Made by a program: the position numbers and the translations under genes. A DNA stretch of 64,000 nt from Cardiocondyla obscurior (Eukaryota > Arthropoda > Insecta > Hymenoptera > Formicidae): assembly GCF_019399895.1 (NCBI RefSeq), contig NC_091884.1, positions 932,501-996,500 of the forward strand. The letters are read 5' to 3'. Positions within the stretch are counted from its first letter, which is position 1, and each line of letters opens with the position of its first letter. Below the pieces are notes generated by a model. That model worked only from the letters and a program-made list of their open reading frames with translations, was not told the origin of the DNA and did not search any database. Positions 48,801 to 62,112 of this stretch are shown here, piece by piece.

Positions 48801-51800
48801 GCGTTCGTTCAGCCCGAGGCCGCGTACGAACACTCACGTGCACGACGTTCCATGCAAAAGAGAGAAAGAGAGGAAAAAAAAGAAAAAAAAAAAAAAGATA
48901 TCTAACATCCGTTCTTGAAGAATTACCGTTACCGTCATTTGCGGTCTTCAACATTTGTATACGAAATGCACCGCGTGAAAGAGCCTCGCTCGCTTTACTT
49001 TCAGACCGGCGAACCGAATGATGAAAAAAATTATTAAATCGCCAACCCTTTATTCAAACGTAACGCAACGAGATTTCGAAATAGATTCGACCGCGCGCGG
49101 CAAACGTCGTTGCGTAACTCGCAAAGGCCGCGTAAAATGGAAATTATAGGAAACGAAATCCATTTGTACCGAGGGTCATTTGCAAGATAAGCGCCGGATG
49201 AATAGGCGGTCAAAGTAAACGATTAAATACGACGGGACGTGGAAACGAACAGAGAGGCCGAGGAGTCCCCGCGTAAATATCCCGCTAAGATAAAGCCTCT
49301 GCTCTGGAGAGCGAGCCGGTGGACTCCGTCGAAATGCAAAGAGTGGAAACTACCAGGGGAGCTCGTAAGGATTTCCACCGGCTATTGAAAACCCCAGCGC
49401 CCATGAATGGACAAAGAAAAGATCACGGTGGCGAACGAGGAAACTGAGGGATTCGCGGTATTATATCGCGGAAAGTAAATTACGCTCGGCGCGTTTGGCT
49501 TTTATATCCCGGCAGGTATTCTCCGAGAGATACGTGAGAGAATGCGAACGCACTTAGCAATATGTACACGAATTATGGGCGCGAGCACAGCGTGACGTGA
49601 ATCACTTTTGAGGATTGTTCACCATCGTTGCTATTGTAGCGGTATTTCTATTGAAACGAAAAAGAAGAAGGAAGAAGAAAAATTTTAGACACTTGTCTCG
49701 AAGCGCGGAAACTGTAATTACGATATTGTTAAATAATATTTGACAGCCGCGATTGTTAAAGATATTAATAATTTCTTTCCTACTTTTCAGTCTCGAGATA
49801 GTAATTTATTGATTTATTGTAATATCTGGCGCAATATTTCTTTCGTGAAAATATTAATTAATATTAACGCCCGATGCGGAATTAATTAGATATTTGTTGT
49901 GCACGCTGCGATAATATTTTTGTAAATATAAATTCGTTTTATGTGGAATCTGAAAGATACGTCGGCGGTGAAGTATTAACGAAGCGATTGTTCTTGAGCC
50001 ATCAACTCGGCGCAGTGTACGACATTGCTTAAATGGTCGGAGCTTGGTTAATTGAGCGGCGATGTCAATGCTCGCTGACCAGGAAAACTATCACTCGGAC
50101 AGGAAGTTTTACCTTTACGCCGAATTTCAATCAGCCGATAACTACCGTTTCGAGTTTCCGGTCCATTCCGTTAACCACGAATGCCTCTTAGGTATCAAGG
50201 CTTAAAGAAACCGCGGTGCTTCCTGCGCAAATAAACACTGCGGTCTGAGAACCGGAGAAATGCACAAATCGAATTGAAAGCAATTTATTTATCACTGCCG
50301 TCTCTCCTTCCAGCAATTGCCTTCTCGAATATAAATTAAACGCAATTAAATCGACAGTCGGAATTGCTTCAAAAGAAAAAAAAAAAAAAAAAAAGGGGAA
50401 AAAAGAAAAGAAAATTCCTATCGGCTAACAAAATTAATTCCGTGATTCGACGAAAATTGACGACTGGAAGAAAAGCAATAGCTCTACTAGATTAAATAAT
50501 TTAATAACCAATTCAACGGACGAACATCGAGATAGATTCCGTGTTAATGTTATCAATTTGCTTAAGCAGGCTTCCGACCTCCGCGGCTGACCGACGTAAG
50601 GACTCGAAACTTCCGCGTAATTTCATAAGCCGCGAAAGAGGAGAAGCTCGTCAAAGCTTGATGGCTTCATCAAAGCGTCCGAGAGCTCTGCGCCTCAGGC
50701 CACCGAGAGGAAAAAGAGAGAGACCGCTTCAGCTAATAATGTAGCAGGTCGAACCGTGCCGTCGAGTAATCCGAAACTTTCCTCGGCCTTCCTTTACGCG
50801 GATACGATTCGAGGCGTGTCGTTTAACCCGGGGAACGATCATCTTCGGCGCTATCGCGTGACCGGCGAAGTCGAAGGCTCCGGTCGCCGGCTAATGTCAT
50901 CGCACGCGGCGTGGCGAATTGTCACGCACGACGTCTACGACGTCGAGAAAAGACGAGCCATCGGTCTCCCTCGTTTACTTCTTTTTTTTTTTTTTCCTCT
51001 TTTTTTCGCTTCCCATGAGGACGCGAACCGATGCACCGTGCCTTCCTGGAATCTCGCTATTACGCCGCGGTCGCACAGCCGCGCGGGAACCGCGCAAGTA
51101 ATAATCTTGCCCTGTCTGAACCGCCAATCGGATTACACTGCCGCAACGACAATTTGTCAGCTGGCGACACGGAGCCGCGAAGAGAACCCGTGATTTTCGC
51201 GGCGAGGGCAAACTTTTGCTTATTAAACTCATACGTAAAAGGAACGTCCAGCTTTCTTTCTCGTGTCTCGTGAAATTATTGTCAAAGACACAAGAAAGGA
51301 AAAAAAAAAAAAAAAAACGAGAGAAAAGATTCTTTTCTAAAGAAAATGAAATAGCATCTGGAGCAACAAGTACGCGCGATACGCACTAATTGCGCGCGGA
51401 TTGCGCTGCGATTCAGGCCGACGATAATCAAGATCGACTGCTCGTTACGTTTCATCTCGGTGGCGGTAACCGAGGTCTCTCCTCACTCGCGCCCTTTATT
51501 TTTAATTGCCGGCAAGACACGCCGCGAGAGGATTACGCGATTCCTAATTTTTGACGACTAAAATTGCCAGTGTCAACGCCGCCGCGTCGTTATTATTGCG
51601 TCGTGCCGGGTCGTTACTCGTGCAATTAAATTTTAACGACGAGGAGAAAATGTTAACCGCGATCGCGCACCGTGAGACGCGCCGTATAACGTCGCGCATA
51701 ACTTTTCTTCGCGATAAGGATTCTTTGCCGTGCGGAATGCGTGCTGTGATAACCGGGCGCCTGTCCGGTGCATGGAACCCGTTCGACGACAGACTTCCTC

Positions 51801-54800
51801 TGTTACTCAACTCCGCGTTAAATGTCTCATTACGACGAGCTATTTCATCGTCTGATAAACAGCTCGTTTCGTGTACCTCTCGTTTCATTTATCTCGTATC
51901 ATAAATTTAATTAAGTATCTCTGTATGATAATAAGAGAGAATAAAATGAAGTGTGGCTCATAAAACCGTGCGCTTTATTTTATTTAATTTTGTTTTATTT
52001 TATTTTTCTTCTTCTTCTTTTTCTTTCCCGAGTGTCTGAGAATATTTAAAATGAAATAGGTCACGCTGAAGAAACGGGAACGGAAATGACGAACGTCGCG
52101 ATTCCTCCGCATAATTAAACACGGTGCCAAAGGCGGACAAAGCCCGCATTATATCGATTAACGCGGCATTATCTGTTATTAAGTATAAACAGGGGTGTCG
52201 GAGCCTGTTATCACGGCCGGTCGAGCAAAAGTCGCCGATTGACCTCCGAGAAGTTTCGCGCTGCGGCTCGATAAAACCGCGACAGGCTGGAAACGAAATA
52301 GGGAAATTCGAAGAGAAGAAACCCCGGCGCGTTGAGCGTTTTCTCGACTTTGAAACGGCACCGAAAAACGAAACGCGGCGATGGTTACGATCCACTTCGA
52401 GGTCCCGAGCACGTGGCGAAGGCTCGAACGCAGGACGCACGGGTGTATCCGTTTTAACGCTTGTTTACGCCGAGTCTGACCGTTGTAATCCCCGGAGCTG
52501 CTTAGTTTGCTTTAATCTGACTCTACTGACGCGGTGTACAGTCATCTTGCTGCCAACGGTATGTGCAGCGTGTCTCCATGCATCCGCGTGCCCGTAAATA
52601 GAAACTTTCGCTGCCGCCGCTGCCGACGAAAGGCATTGTTCTCGAACGCGACACTCTCGAAGTCATTGCTCAAACGCGACCGGCTGCGAAGAGCGTAAAA
52701 CATTCGGAGATACATACGAGAGTCCCGTTTCTTCAACGTTAAAGAGATTAAAATTTTAATAAAATAAGAAAAAAAAAAAAAAGATTTAACGTTCAACGAC
52801 GATTATTAATTGCGAAATATCCGCGAGATTTTAAGAGAAATCGGAAAACGCACGGGGCTGCATTCTCGAAGATGACACGTCGGAATCGCGGATGTTCACT
52901 TTCGAGAAGCGGTCCATGTTTATTCATGCGCGGCGGGGTGAAAATGTCAGGCATTTACCACGCCGTGCACCGCAGATTTCTCTCACCTTTTGCTATGCAC
53001 TCTGCTTACAAATTGGTCGGCGAAACAGCACGGCGAATCAACGTCGATTTGTATAATGATCGCGAAAGGCCTTATCACGCGGATTATAAATCATCTCAGT
53101 CCGCGGTCCGTATCCCCTTTCACGTCTCGTCGTCACGGAAAATTATCAACGGCGCGCCGGGAAATATATTAACGCATCAATTTCTTTAGAAACTTAAATC
53201 CCCAGGTAATTATTCGACGATAAAGTATCGCGCTTGACGCGCGGGTCCTGATCTCTAATATTAAATTTAATATTAATAACCGATTCGATAAATTAACGTC
53301 GTTTAAACGCACGCCGATCATTTTTACCGAAAGCACGAATTCTAACATTGACATTAAACCACGGCCGCTCTCCCATGCATCACCCTTCGCTCGCGCAAGA
53401 TTAATATGACTCATCTCGTTGAAGAGCGTCTGATTAGCTATGAAATATTGGCTGAAATATCAGCGGAATTCGTTCTCGCAGCGCTAAGAAAATCGCACTC
53501 GCGGCCTCTCGGCGGCATTACCTTCGCGACGTTGCGTAAAGTCATAAAATCTCGGCTTCCCAGGTGTCAAGGGTCAAGTCCACACGTCGTACTACTCACG
53601 CGATCTCGGGTACCGCGCCGCGGTCGTGCCCCTTTTCTTCCCTTTGCGGAAAATTCGCGACTACAATTAAAGATCCCACGGCTTCCCGTTAATCTTCAAC
53701 CTCGCAAGCCCTCCCTTCGCCCGCCGAATTTTTTCCGCCAAGTAAAATCCACGGCCTCTCCATCGACGCACCTTTCCTTAGAAGATCGATAACGCGCGTC
53801 TCGAAGCAGTCGCGTTAATTAATATTAATCGCGGAAAGCGAGTTCGTAATCGGTTTACATAAATATCTGGTATATCTCTTATCGTTACTTTAAAATGTGC
53901 CGAGTATATTACGTGGAATATTTTAGACTTGGAATTTTTCCACAGAATTTTCACGATTCCCAAATCTCATCGTGTAAAATATAATAAAATAAAATAAGTA
54001 ATTAAAATCAGAGATTTCCAGTCTATATTTTACTTCAGGAAATCTCTATTAAAAAAAAAAAAAAAGAATTTATTTAACGAACCGATACTATTAGTACTTC
54101 TCTCGAGTTTATGCTTGAATTAAAGTCGTCACTCGATTAAAAATTAAACTAGATCATAATTAATACTATTTACTTCGCTAGCGGGATTCGTTCGAAATTC
54201 CAGCGGTTGTCCCCGACAAAATTTTCAATTTCTAACCGCATTCGCCACCAGAAGGAGCACCTTTGCTGTAAGGTCACTAAAAAATCAAAGACCAAAGAGC
54301 AAAGTCGCCTTTCTGTGGTTGTATCGAGCGTTCTTTCTCCCTCTCTCCTTAACGAAAATTAAACGAAAGAAGTCACCCTCACCTTTGCTGTCGCAAACGT
54401 CGCAAAGCACCATGTCCACCGTCGACGAGGCGCGTGTACCCTCCTACCACATGGTCGCATCTGCACTGAGATATTTCGTGACGTAGGGCGGCATCGCGGC
54501 GGGTAGAAGAGGACGAAGTGGCGGAGGGAATCAAAGACGAAGCAGAAGGGGGCGGAGGGCGGGGGGATAAATGAGGAGACCGGCGTTCAACGACACTGCC
54601 GATCGATCGGTCTGCAAAGTGTTAACGGTTTGGCAGCTACGTTTACACTGGCGATGTAGCGCATCAGACCATCGGAGGCGATGTATGAACGACCAACGGC
54701 CCCCAACGACGGGGTCGACGAAAAGGGGGGATTGTACCCAATGTGACCCACTATGGTGGGGATGACCAGATCAATATTAGGGCGTAGACTCAAGGGCAAG

Positions 54801-57800
54801 GGCCGCCAATGTCTATACGGGGTGGCCGGTCCTTCGTACGCGGCGGATTTCGACGGAAGAAATTTGGAGTCGATCTGTGTCTTTTTTTTTTTTCTTCTTT
54901 CTTTCTTTTTTTCCCTCGGCTGAGAAATCGATATTACGCAGAGTGATAAAATTTTATAAAGTAATTAAAGCGAGGTTTCGTTTCCTCGAACGAGCTTGTC
55001 TCTAATTATTTTTATTAATTTCTCGTGAAAAAATTTTTTAACATAAGACATTTAAATGTTTACTATTTTATTTGTAAATATAATTAAAGTTTAATTAGTA
55101 AAGTATTTAAATCGCTATAAATTATTATTTTCGTTAAAAAAATAAAGAAGAAAAAAAAAAGAACAAAGGGATCGTCTCCCATGGGAATTCAGGTCAAGGG
55201 TTCCGGAACACCCTGTATAACGGAAACGCGTGCGTGCGTGCGAAAAGGAATTCGGATACGATGCATCGTACAGTAATATCGATCGCGGTTGTCGTCGATG
55301 CGTCTCATTGTGTGTAGAATTTGTTACACGCAACCTTACCACGCTCTCACGATCGTCGGGTTGTATCACCCTCACATGACAAGAAGATTACACGAGATTA
55401 ACGCGATATTAGGCGTGTTCAAAAAAAGAAAAAAAAAGAACAGTTATTACTCGACCGTGTAAAGCACCGCTTATTTACCTCGCAACGATCCTCGCGTTAT
55501 CAGATAATCTACGTTTAGACACGTCAATCGACTAAAAAATTATTTTCGCTATAAATAAAACATATAAAAAAAAACATTAACCTTTACTAAAGTAAATTAA
55601 CAAATCATTTAATTTACCTCGCAACTCAATCACTTTTAATTTATCGTCTCAAAAGCTAACTCGCACTTCCCGATGTCTATGCAATCAAGTCGCCAAGTCT
55701 CGCCGCTAAAAATGATTGCGTGTCATCACGCCGTTAATTGCGCGTGTCGCGTTCCCTCCTCGTTTTACGTATGAAAAACTTTCGCGGCGCCGTGAGAATG
55801 TGAGAATGCCGATTTTTTTTTTCTTTTTTTTTCTTTGAGGCGCGAGGGAGAGACCTGCCGCTCTTCTGGGTTTCGGGACGAAAGTTGTGGTATTACGCGA
55901 ACGGTCAGGTATTCGAGTTCGCCAGCCACGGTCGTGAGTGCACAGTTCAAGCGTAAACGCGGTATTTCACCGCGACGTTAAAGGATTAACCCCTTCGCGG
56001 CCGCCGGCGACCCGAGATCCTTTGATTCAAGAAATTTTTTCCGAGGCGGCCGCTTCATGAACCTCGTCCGAAGAAAGAGAAACAGAAGGAACGCTGCGCG
56101 GAGATTATATGTGATCAGCGTAATGTGACAATACCTAATTTTGCAAGCGTTACGTTCTCCAGGAAAGAAAAAAAAAAAAGAAATAGTAAATTAAACTCGT
56201 GCAGCTAGAGGATACTTTTATTACGCAAGATTTCATCACGAGTTCGAATTAAACGCGGTCTATTTTTATAAAATGAAGTTCTCGCGTGCAGGGAAAGCGC
56301 AAAGGCTTAATTAACTTTTAATTTCACTGTGTGAGTCTTAAAAAATTTTTTTCTTTTTTTTTCTTTTTTTGTTTATACGCACTGCGTTTAGTTTACGTTT
56401 TAGCAACACAATTGCAGTCGCTTGTCCTGTTCGAGAATTAAATAGCGCATATCAACGTTCTTGAGTCATCGGGCGGGCACGTATGTACATACATGAACGG
56501 AGATATAGCGGGTCTACATGTAGGATGATAAGTCGTAGATAAGAATGCTAAGCTAGGATAAAAGAGCGGTGCAGCATACGCCTGCCGCCGGAATACCTCT
56601 TTAAACGTTACGTTTGACTAAAGGTGACGGCGATTCCGCTCGCACCGAGCACGCATTCACTTCGCGGGGTACCAGAAAATTTCCTGGAAGGCAATTCGCC
56701 CGTGAGAACACACCGACACTTTCGGCATTCACCGAGAAGCAGGGCAATTCGTAACGCGGACTGCAGATAAATCGGTCACATCGATTTCTAATCTAATCTA
56801 ATCGGACAGTTCGTGATAATTCTTGATTTTCGGCCAGCCTGATCGGCTTCGCTGTTTCCAAAATAACAGCGAGAGCATTGTTATAAAATTGAGTTATCTT
56901 TACCACCTTTTTGCCTCGGCATTTCTAAAACTCGCAAAGAAGATCGCAGGTAAAAAAAAAAAAAAAAAAAAAAGAGAGAAAAAAAATAGAAAAAATAACT
57001 TATTCACATGCGAGTGACTAACTGTAGTGATATTTCGGCTCATAAATCCCACGCTTGAAGGGTATAGAGTTCGAGCTTATATCGGCATTTGCATAAGCAT
57101 AGTTCTCTTTACAAGTATCTCATGCACAATCGAGTGCTCGAAAGGATCGCGACCGTCATCAGTTCGGTACTTTCACTACGGTACCAGAGAAGAGGCACTC
57201 CACCCGTTTATTTCTCCGGCTAAACTCATATACGTACAGGGACATATGTCAGGGGAACGCACGCACGTTCTTTATTGGGGACACGCCACCCTGACCTGCG
57301 ATAGGAACGCGAATGTGCGTGAGAGTATGGGGGAGCGTACCAAAAATAGGGGTGCTTCAATCCCCGAGGGTTCAATGGGCACGGGCGGCAGCGCTGTAAT
57401 TTTAAACACCTCGGCAAACGTCGCTAATTAAATCTGCCGGTTTACAAAACGCGTCCTGTCCCCTCGAACGGACGTCAACCATTTAACGGCCTGCGGGTAT
57501 TAAAACGATATATCTGAAAATTTCAACAGCCATCGTCGAACAGCGATAGGGACGTAAACGAGAAAATGCGGGACGATATCGAGCTGGAAAATATTCTACG
57601 ACGTCCCCTTTAATGAAATCGTAACGACAGACTGCGTAACGCGCGTAAATATTAAACTTAAACAAATTATATCATTACGCGGCGTAAAAAAAAATTTATA
57701 TCAAATTAACGTTCGGCCCGAAAATTAATTATCTAAAAATTCTTTTTAATATTGAATATTTTTTAAGTAGGTTTCGTGCAAACTTACCTTTTCGCTGTCC

Positions 57801-59063
57801 ATCCTCGCTGTCGGAATGAAGCTCCACGTCGTGCAGCCTCATAGATTGCACGAATCCTCGCCAGTGACTACGCGAGCGCTCTTTCTCACCGAGATCGCTC
57901 TTCAAGTTCGCCAACTGCCGGTCGGACTCCTTCAGCAGTCCATCCAGAATGTCCGGCCTTTCCAGATTAGCCTTGGAATTCTCCGCGTTCGTTCCTCTGT
58001 TCGACGAGTCCTCCCTGCGATTGGAACCACGAAAACTTCGATCCTCCGACTCGCGACGTTCATCTGTCGCACAATCCCCGTCCTTCCAGCTGTAAATCTT
58101 TGAGTTCCTCCTCCTGCGAACGGGAGGACGTGGCTGATCCTCAAAATTCGCGTCTTCCCTCTGACTCTGCCTGTCCCTCTGATCTTTCTCCGGAATATCC
58201 TGGAGGATCTTACCCATCGCTTTCCCGTTCGCATTCCTGCTCGACATTTTATTCGACGCGTTCTTCGGATTATTGTACCGATCTTTCAACGATTCCCGAT
58301 TGCTCCTGGACGCCTCCAAAAGCTTCTGCGCCAGCAGTCGTGTTCGGTTTATCTCCGTGCCCGACTTTCTCTCCTCCTTCTCCGACTCCCCTCTGTTTTT
58401 CTTATCGTTGTTGTTCTTGGCCGCCGTCCTGGACGAAGAATCCGCCGATTGAAACATTTGTTGGATCTTGAAGATATCCGACCGTATCTTTGCCGTGGCC
58501 GGCACGTCGTTTCTTTTGCTCGAGATCGACAGCATTAAGTCCGCTTTCTGCGAAGGGTCTCTGCGATGCCGCTGCGTGTTCGGCGGAGTGTTCCGCAGCC
58601 TCTCCAAGTCTCTCAGGTCGGCTAGTAGCGAATTGTGCGTTCTCGATATCCTGGAGTTGCCATCGTCGTAACCCGTAGCGACGCTGCGCGGTCGATTCCT
58701 CGTGTCCGGCTTGCCGATTTTGTCGATCGGAGTCAGGGACTGATCCAGAAAGACGGTCTCGCGAATCTGGCTGATGTTACGCAGCTTCGGGGCGCCGATT
58801 TTCATCCCGGTGGTCCTCATGATGACCTTCTCGACCGACTCTATGTCTCGCTCCCGTCCCAGTCGCCTCTCCTCGATCAACCGTGCCCGATTCGCGTCGA
58901 TCGACGACGCGAATGAATTGTGGTAAATCGGGTTCTTGACGGACGTGACGACTCGCGAATTCGATCCGGAATTAGCGGACCTGCTGCTGCGCAGAGGAGA
59001 CACCCGGACCAACTTCGGCGCGTCCCTGGGATCGTCCGTCTGCAAGCTGCCCCGATAAACCAT
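39886..59063 (-). CDS. PDZ-domain scaffold-like protein with YENV repeats
   Basis: Five minus-strand exons, 59063-57788, 41908-41672, 41546-40690, 40513-40231 and 40079-39886, join in phase with GT-AG introns to give 948 residues. The ATG at 59063 follows an in-frame TAA upstream. Residues 1-425 are polar, Arg/Ser/Asp/Asn-rich and probably disordered, with short helical stretches such as LDGLLKESDRQLANL. Exon 2 begins DLNLWNKSISQRWRKLRRR, a basic stretch. Residues 505-790 carry three YENV motifs at Tyr618, Tyr656 and Tyr694, plus two RSNSE motifs. An acidic segment (about 791-816) precedes a PDZ domain at about 833-923, with the carboxylate-binding GLGF at 847-850 and GDEILSINSKPLHGMTHAEA later. 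A 25-residue tail follows. The PDZ resembles those of PDZD2 and pro-IL-16, but orthology is not established. It is probably a cytoplasmic or membrane-associated scaffold. The first intron is about 15.9 kb. Confidence 0.9.
41909..57787 (-). other. About 15.9-kb first coding intron of the PDZ gene
   Basis: Bounded by a consensus donor (CGAAAAG then GTAAGT, minus strand) and an acceptor (T-rich tract, TCCAG); the flanking exons share phase 1. Within it I see CpG-rich patches (about 42.6-43.5, 44.4-45.4, 45.9-46.1 and 54.4-54.8 kb), a CT microsatellite and long A/T runs. Open frames on both strands are short and lack paired splice sites. Alternative promoters or enhancers are plausible; none can be pinned down. 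Confidence 0.7.
43150..43187. repeat. CT microsatellite
   Basis: Runs of CT with TTT interruptions inside the long PDZ-gene intron. Confidence 0.9.
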
Positions 59064-59092
59064 CTTTTCCTCGCCTATTTCAATTCTTTTCG

Positions 59093-59131
59093 TCACCAAA
59101 AAGAGCGAAGATTATCCGCTAGATCGTTCAT
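59093..59131 (-). other. Twelve-codon upstream open reading frame in the PDZ-gene leader
   Basis: The ATG lies directly after an acceptor (ATACTTTCAG) and encodes MNDLADNLRSFW before TGA. It ends 29 bases before the main ATG and is in another frame. If the acceptor is used, this uORF would be the first start met by scanning ribosomes and could lower translation of the main frame. Confidence 0.4.
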
Positions 59132-60115
59132 CTGAAAGTATAAATGTTAACTGATGTAAGCGTCTAAAATTTTTCACTGCACGACCTAAAATATCGAAAA
59201 AATAAGAATATATTTTAAATATTCTTAGTAAAAAAATTGTAACGACAATTAAAATATGCTTTAATAATTCCAGAGACAAATTAAATATAAAATCCGTCGG
59301 TGGAAGATATTATTAATTATTTTGCAGGCAACGGAAGGATTAAATAGAGCTATAAAGCAGACCGTCGTTCTGAACCGCAGCTCGTTGAATGATAGCCTCG
59401 TTCGGCGATCAATACATAATGATTTAACCTGCCACTATGTAATTAGTAATGGCTTGCACGTCGACGTTAATCTATGCAAATTACAGCGGTGAAACTTTAA
59501 CACCGTTATGGAACAAAGCTGATGCCCGAGCGTAGAAAAGTTGACGTAATTCTGATCGTTTACAGCAAAAAAATGAAACTTCCGTTGCAAAACGAACTCG
59601 TAAACGCATAATTTACTATTAATATTTCTTTCTCGCGATTCTCTCGTCTTTTAAGCTTGGATTATTTTTCTAATTCTAAAAGAAAAGGGAAACGATTGAT
59701 CCTTGCCACCTGTCAGGCCAAGTTAACTTGCACCTCGCGCGGGTTCAACGCTGACTAGATAATTTGATTCGCGGGACCGTCCGATTTTTGAGTTCCGCTT
59801 GTTAATTCACTTTGCACAACGCCCCGGCTCGATCCTCGCGGCAGACTTATACGGCGATCGCGAGAACACAGAGGCAGCTTTTACCGCGGACCCGGCGCGT
59901 TCGCCGCGCACAATGTCGAGCGTGCAAGGTCGTTCCGTAGCGCTCGAATATCGCCGACTGAGCTAAAAGAAAAAAAAAAAAAAAAAAAAATCCATCGTCC
60001 CGCTTTGCTTCGCCGCGAAACGGCACGAGCGGGTCCCCCGTAATCAACGGCATATCGCGATTCCGAAGGATCGTCCGGTAGCCTGCGTTAACACGTGGGC
60101 GTCGCGATGACCGCG

Positions 60116-60135
60116 CAACGCAACGCAACGCAACG
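60116..60135. repeat. CAACG pentanucleotide repeat, four copies
   Basis: Four perfect copies in a CpG-rich block. Too short for any inference. Confidence 0.9.
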
Positions 60136-62104
60136 TGGGCAGCGACACCCGGGTCGCAACGCGCGTTTTGCAACGCGGCACCTCGCGCTCTCGTCTCCAC
60201 GTGGGTGTCTGCGCGCCGCGCTCGTTCCCGGCGACGTTCTCGCGGCTGCATTCTAATCACGGCCGGGGCCGATCATACGTAGCTCGGAAGGGTTGACAGC
60301 CGCCTTGTCTTTCTCTCTCTCTTTTTTTCTTTCCGCCGCAGCCTCCATAAATGGCCAGCGGGAGCGATCCGGCATCGCGGGGACCCCGCGATGCCTCCCG
60401 CGACCGGGACGGGATCGATCATCGTCCATTATCGGCGATTATCAACGCGGATACCGTTGCCACGAGCTCCGCGACGTAACGGCTCAGGGTTTTGTCTTCG
60501 CGTGTGCTTCGAATCCCGCGAAAGACCCCCCGGTCCACCGTGGCTTCGCAATATTCCTCGTCTCGGACTTGTCGATAAACGCGGCGAAGTTAATGTCTAA
60601 CGGATCGTTAATTAAAGGCGATAAAATCTACGGTTCGCGTGCCTGTTACGTGACATGATACTTACGTATGGTAATGGAATAGCTGCAGCTCACCGGCGCG
60701 AGCCCGCGGGTTCCGCTAGGTGTAATTAGACTCTATTACTTACGATAAATCGCACGAGTTAACGAAGAAAACAAAAGCGCGAAACTTTCCGAAACGTTTC
60801 GCGGTAACGGACGTAATTATGAATAATATGCCTCGTAATTTGGGATAAGTATTAGCCTGCTTTGTACCGTTGGGCTTATTTTGAATTCGTCATTAATTAG
60901 CAGCGACAAGCCTAATCGCTGACACGATCGCTCGATCCGCGGCGACCCTGACGTCGTTCCCTGCACTCAGGAATTTCTTTGTACGCCTTATCGTCTGATC
61001 GACACAATTGTTCAGCGATTCCGATTAACTCAACACAAATTCGCGTTATTTTCGTCGCTAATCTGAAAGTAAAATAACGTTAAAAAAAAAAAAAAAAATC
61101 AAATCAAGAGAATTCACCGGAATTTAAATTATATTTAAATATTCTCCCGATTTAAATATGACAAAACAAAACCTGAGATACCTTCTGTACTTTATCCTTT
61201 TAATTATTATTAAAAAAAATTGACTTTAGGAGGTTTTGCGAGTGTTCGCGAGTCAAATTACATTTTATTCCCTATAACGTTCCGCGAACCGCGTCATTAC
61301 TTGTCTCATGCGGCCACATTTACTTTAACCGACCGAACGATCGTCATTGCTGCCGATGCGCCTAAATCCGCGGATCCGTCACGCTGTGTCAGGCTCGCTC
61401 GCACCGAGGAAGCGGGCAAAACGCGTGAACTTCGCACGCACGTAACGGAACAAACGTCGTTTCCCGTACTCGAGGCTCGGTCGAACGAAATTTGAAATCG
61501 TCCATCACACGCTGGCTCTTACACTTCCGGTAGCGCGCGCGTTTACGCGCGGCGGAAAGGAGCGAGAGGAAAAAGAAAATAAAAAAAGAAAAAAAAAGAG
61601 AAAAAAAATGGGCAACGCAAATGATTACTCGGATTTACCTATTTTGCTTACGGTGCGATTCGTCCCATCAGACGCCTCCAGGAAACCGTGAGATTTGCAA
61701 AATCTCGTCGGGTATACAAATCGCCTCGTTTTTCCTCGCCGTTGCGAGATGCGGTAACGGGAAACCCGCCTCGACGCCTCGCCGCTCTCTCTCGTTAGAT
61801 CTGCAACGAAGAAAAAGAAAAAAAGAAGAAAAAAAAAATTCATACATTTTCCATGTAGAACGCAATCAGCGGATCATTTTACGGCTTTCCACGCGTATAC
61901 GGCAGTGCGTTGCTCCCATTCTCTCGCGGCTCTTTGTTAATCGAGTAGGCGAGACCGCGACCTGCGTTCCCTCCCGCCATCCACGTACATGTGGATCGAT
62001 CGCGTGAATATTTTAGAATAAAGAAGTTACGTTCGAGGGCGATAATTCAAATAAGATTCAAATTGCGTTGACGCAAAACATTGACCCAATTTCGCCGCGC
62101 TCTC

Positions 62105-62112
62105 TATATAAG
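62105..62112 (+). promoter_or_regulatory. TATA-box-like sequence
   Basis: TATATAAG followed by a GC-rich GCGCGCC and, 37 bases after the start of the box, an ATG opening a 78-codon frame with no recognisable product. Spacing fits a TATA promoter, but such sequences arise by chance in this base composition. Confidence 0.2.

Noticed and set aside
50690..50770. Possible tRNA B box (reverse of GTCGAACC)
   Set aside because: No A box, acceptor stem or anticodon arm could be folded around it.
55190..55215. GGAACACCCTGTATA, similar to ends of some insect transposons
   Set aside because: Only one end was seen, with no paired terminus or target duplication, so an element cannot be defined.
57027..57431. 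Plus-strand 134-residue open frame
   Set aside because: It has no ATG at its start and no family similarity. It lies in the intron close to the PDZ first coding exon without paired splice sites.
59847..60260. Minus-strand 137-residue Arg-rich open frame
   Set aside because: It runs through a poly-T tract giving a Phe run. Arg-rich reading is typical of chance frames in CpG-rich DNA, and no splice partner was found.
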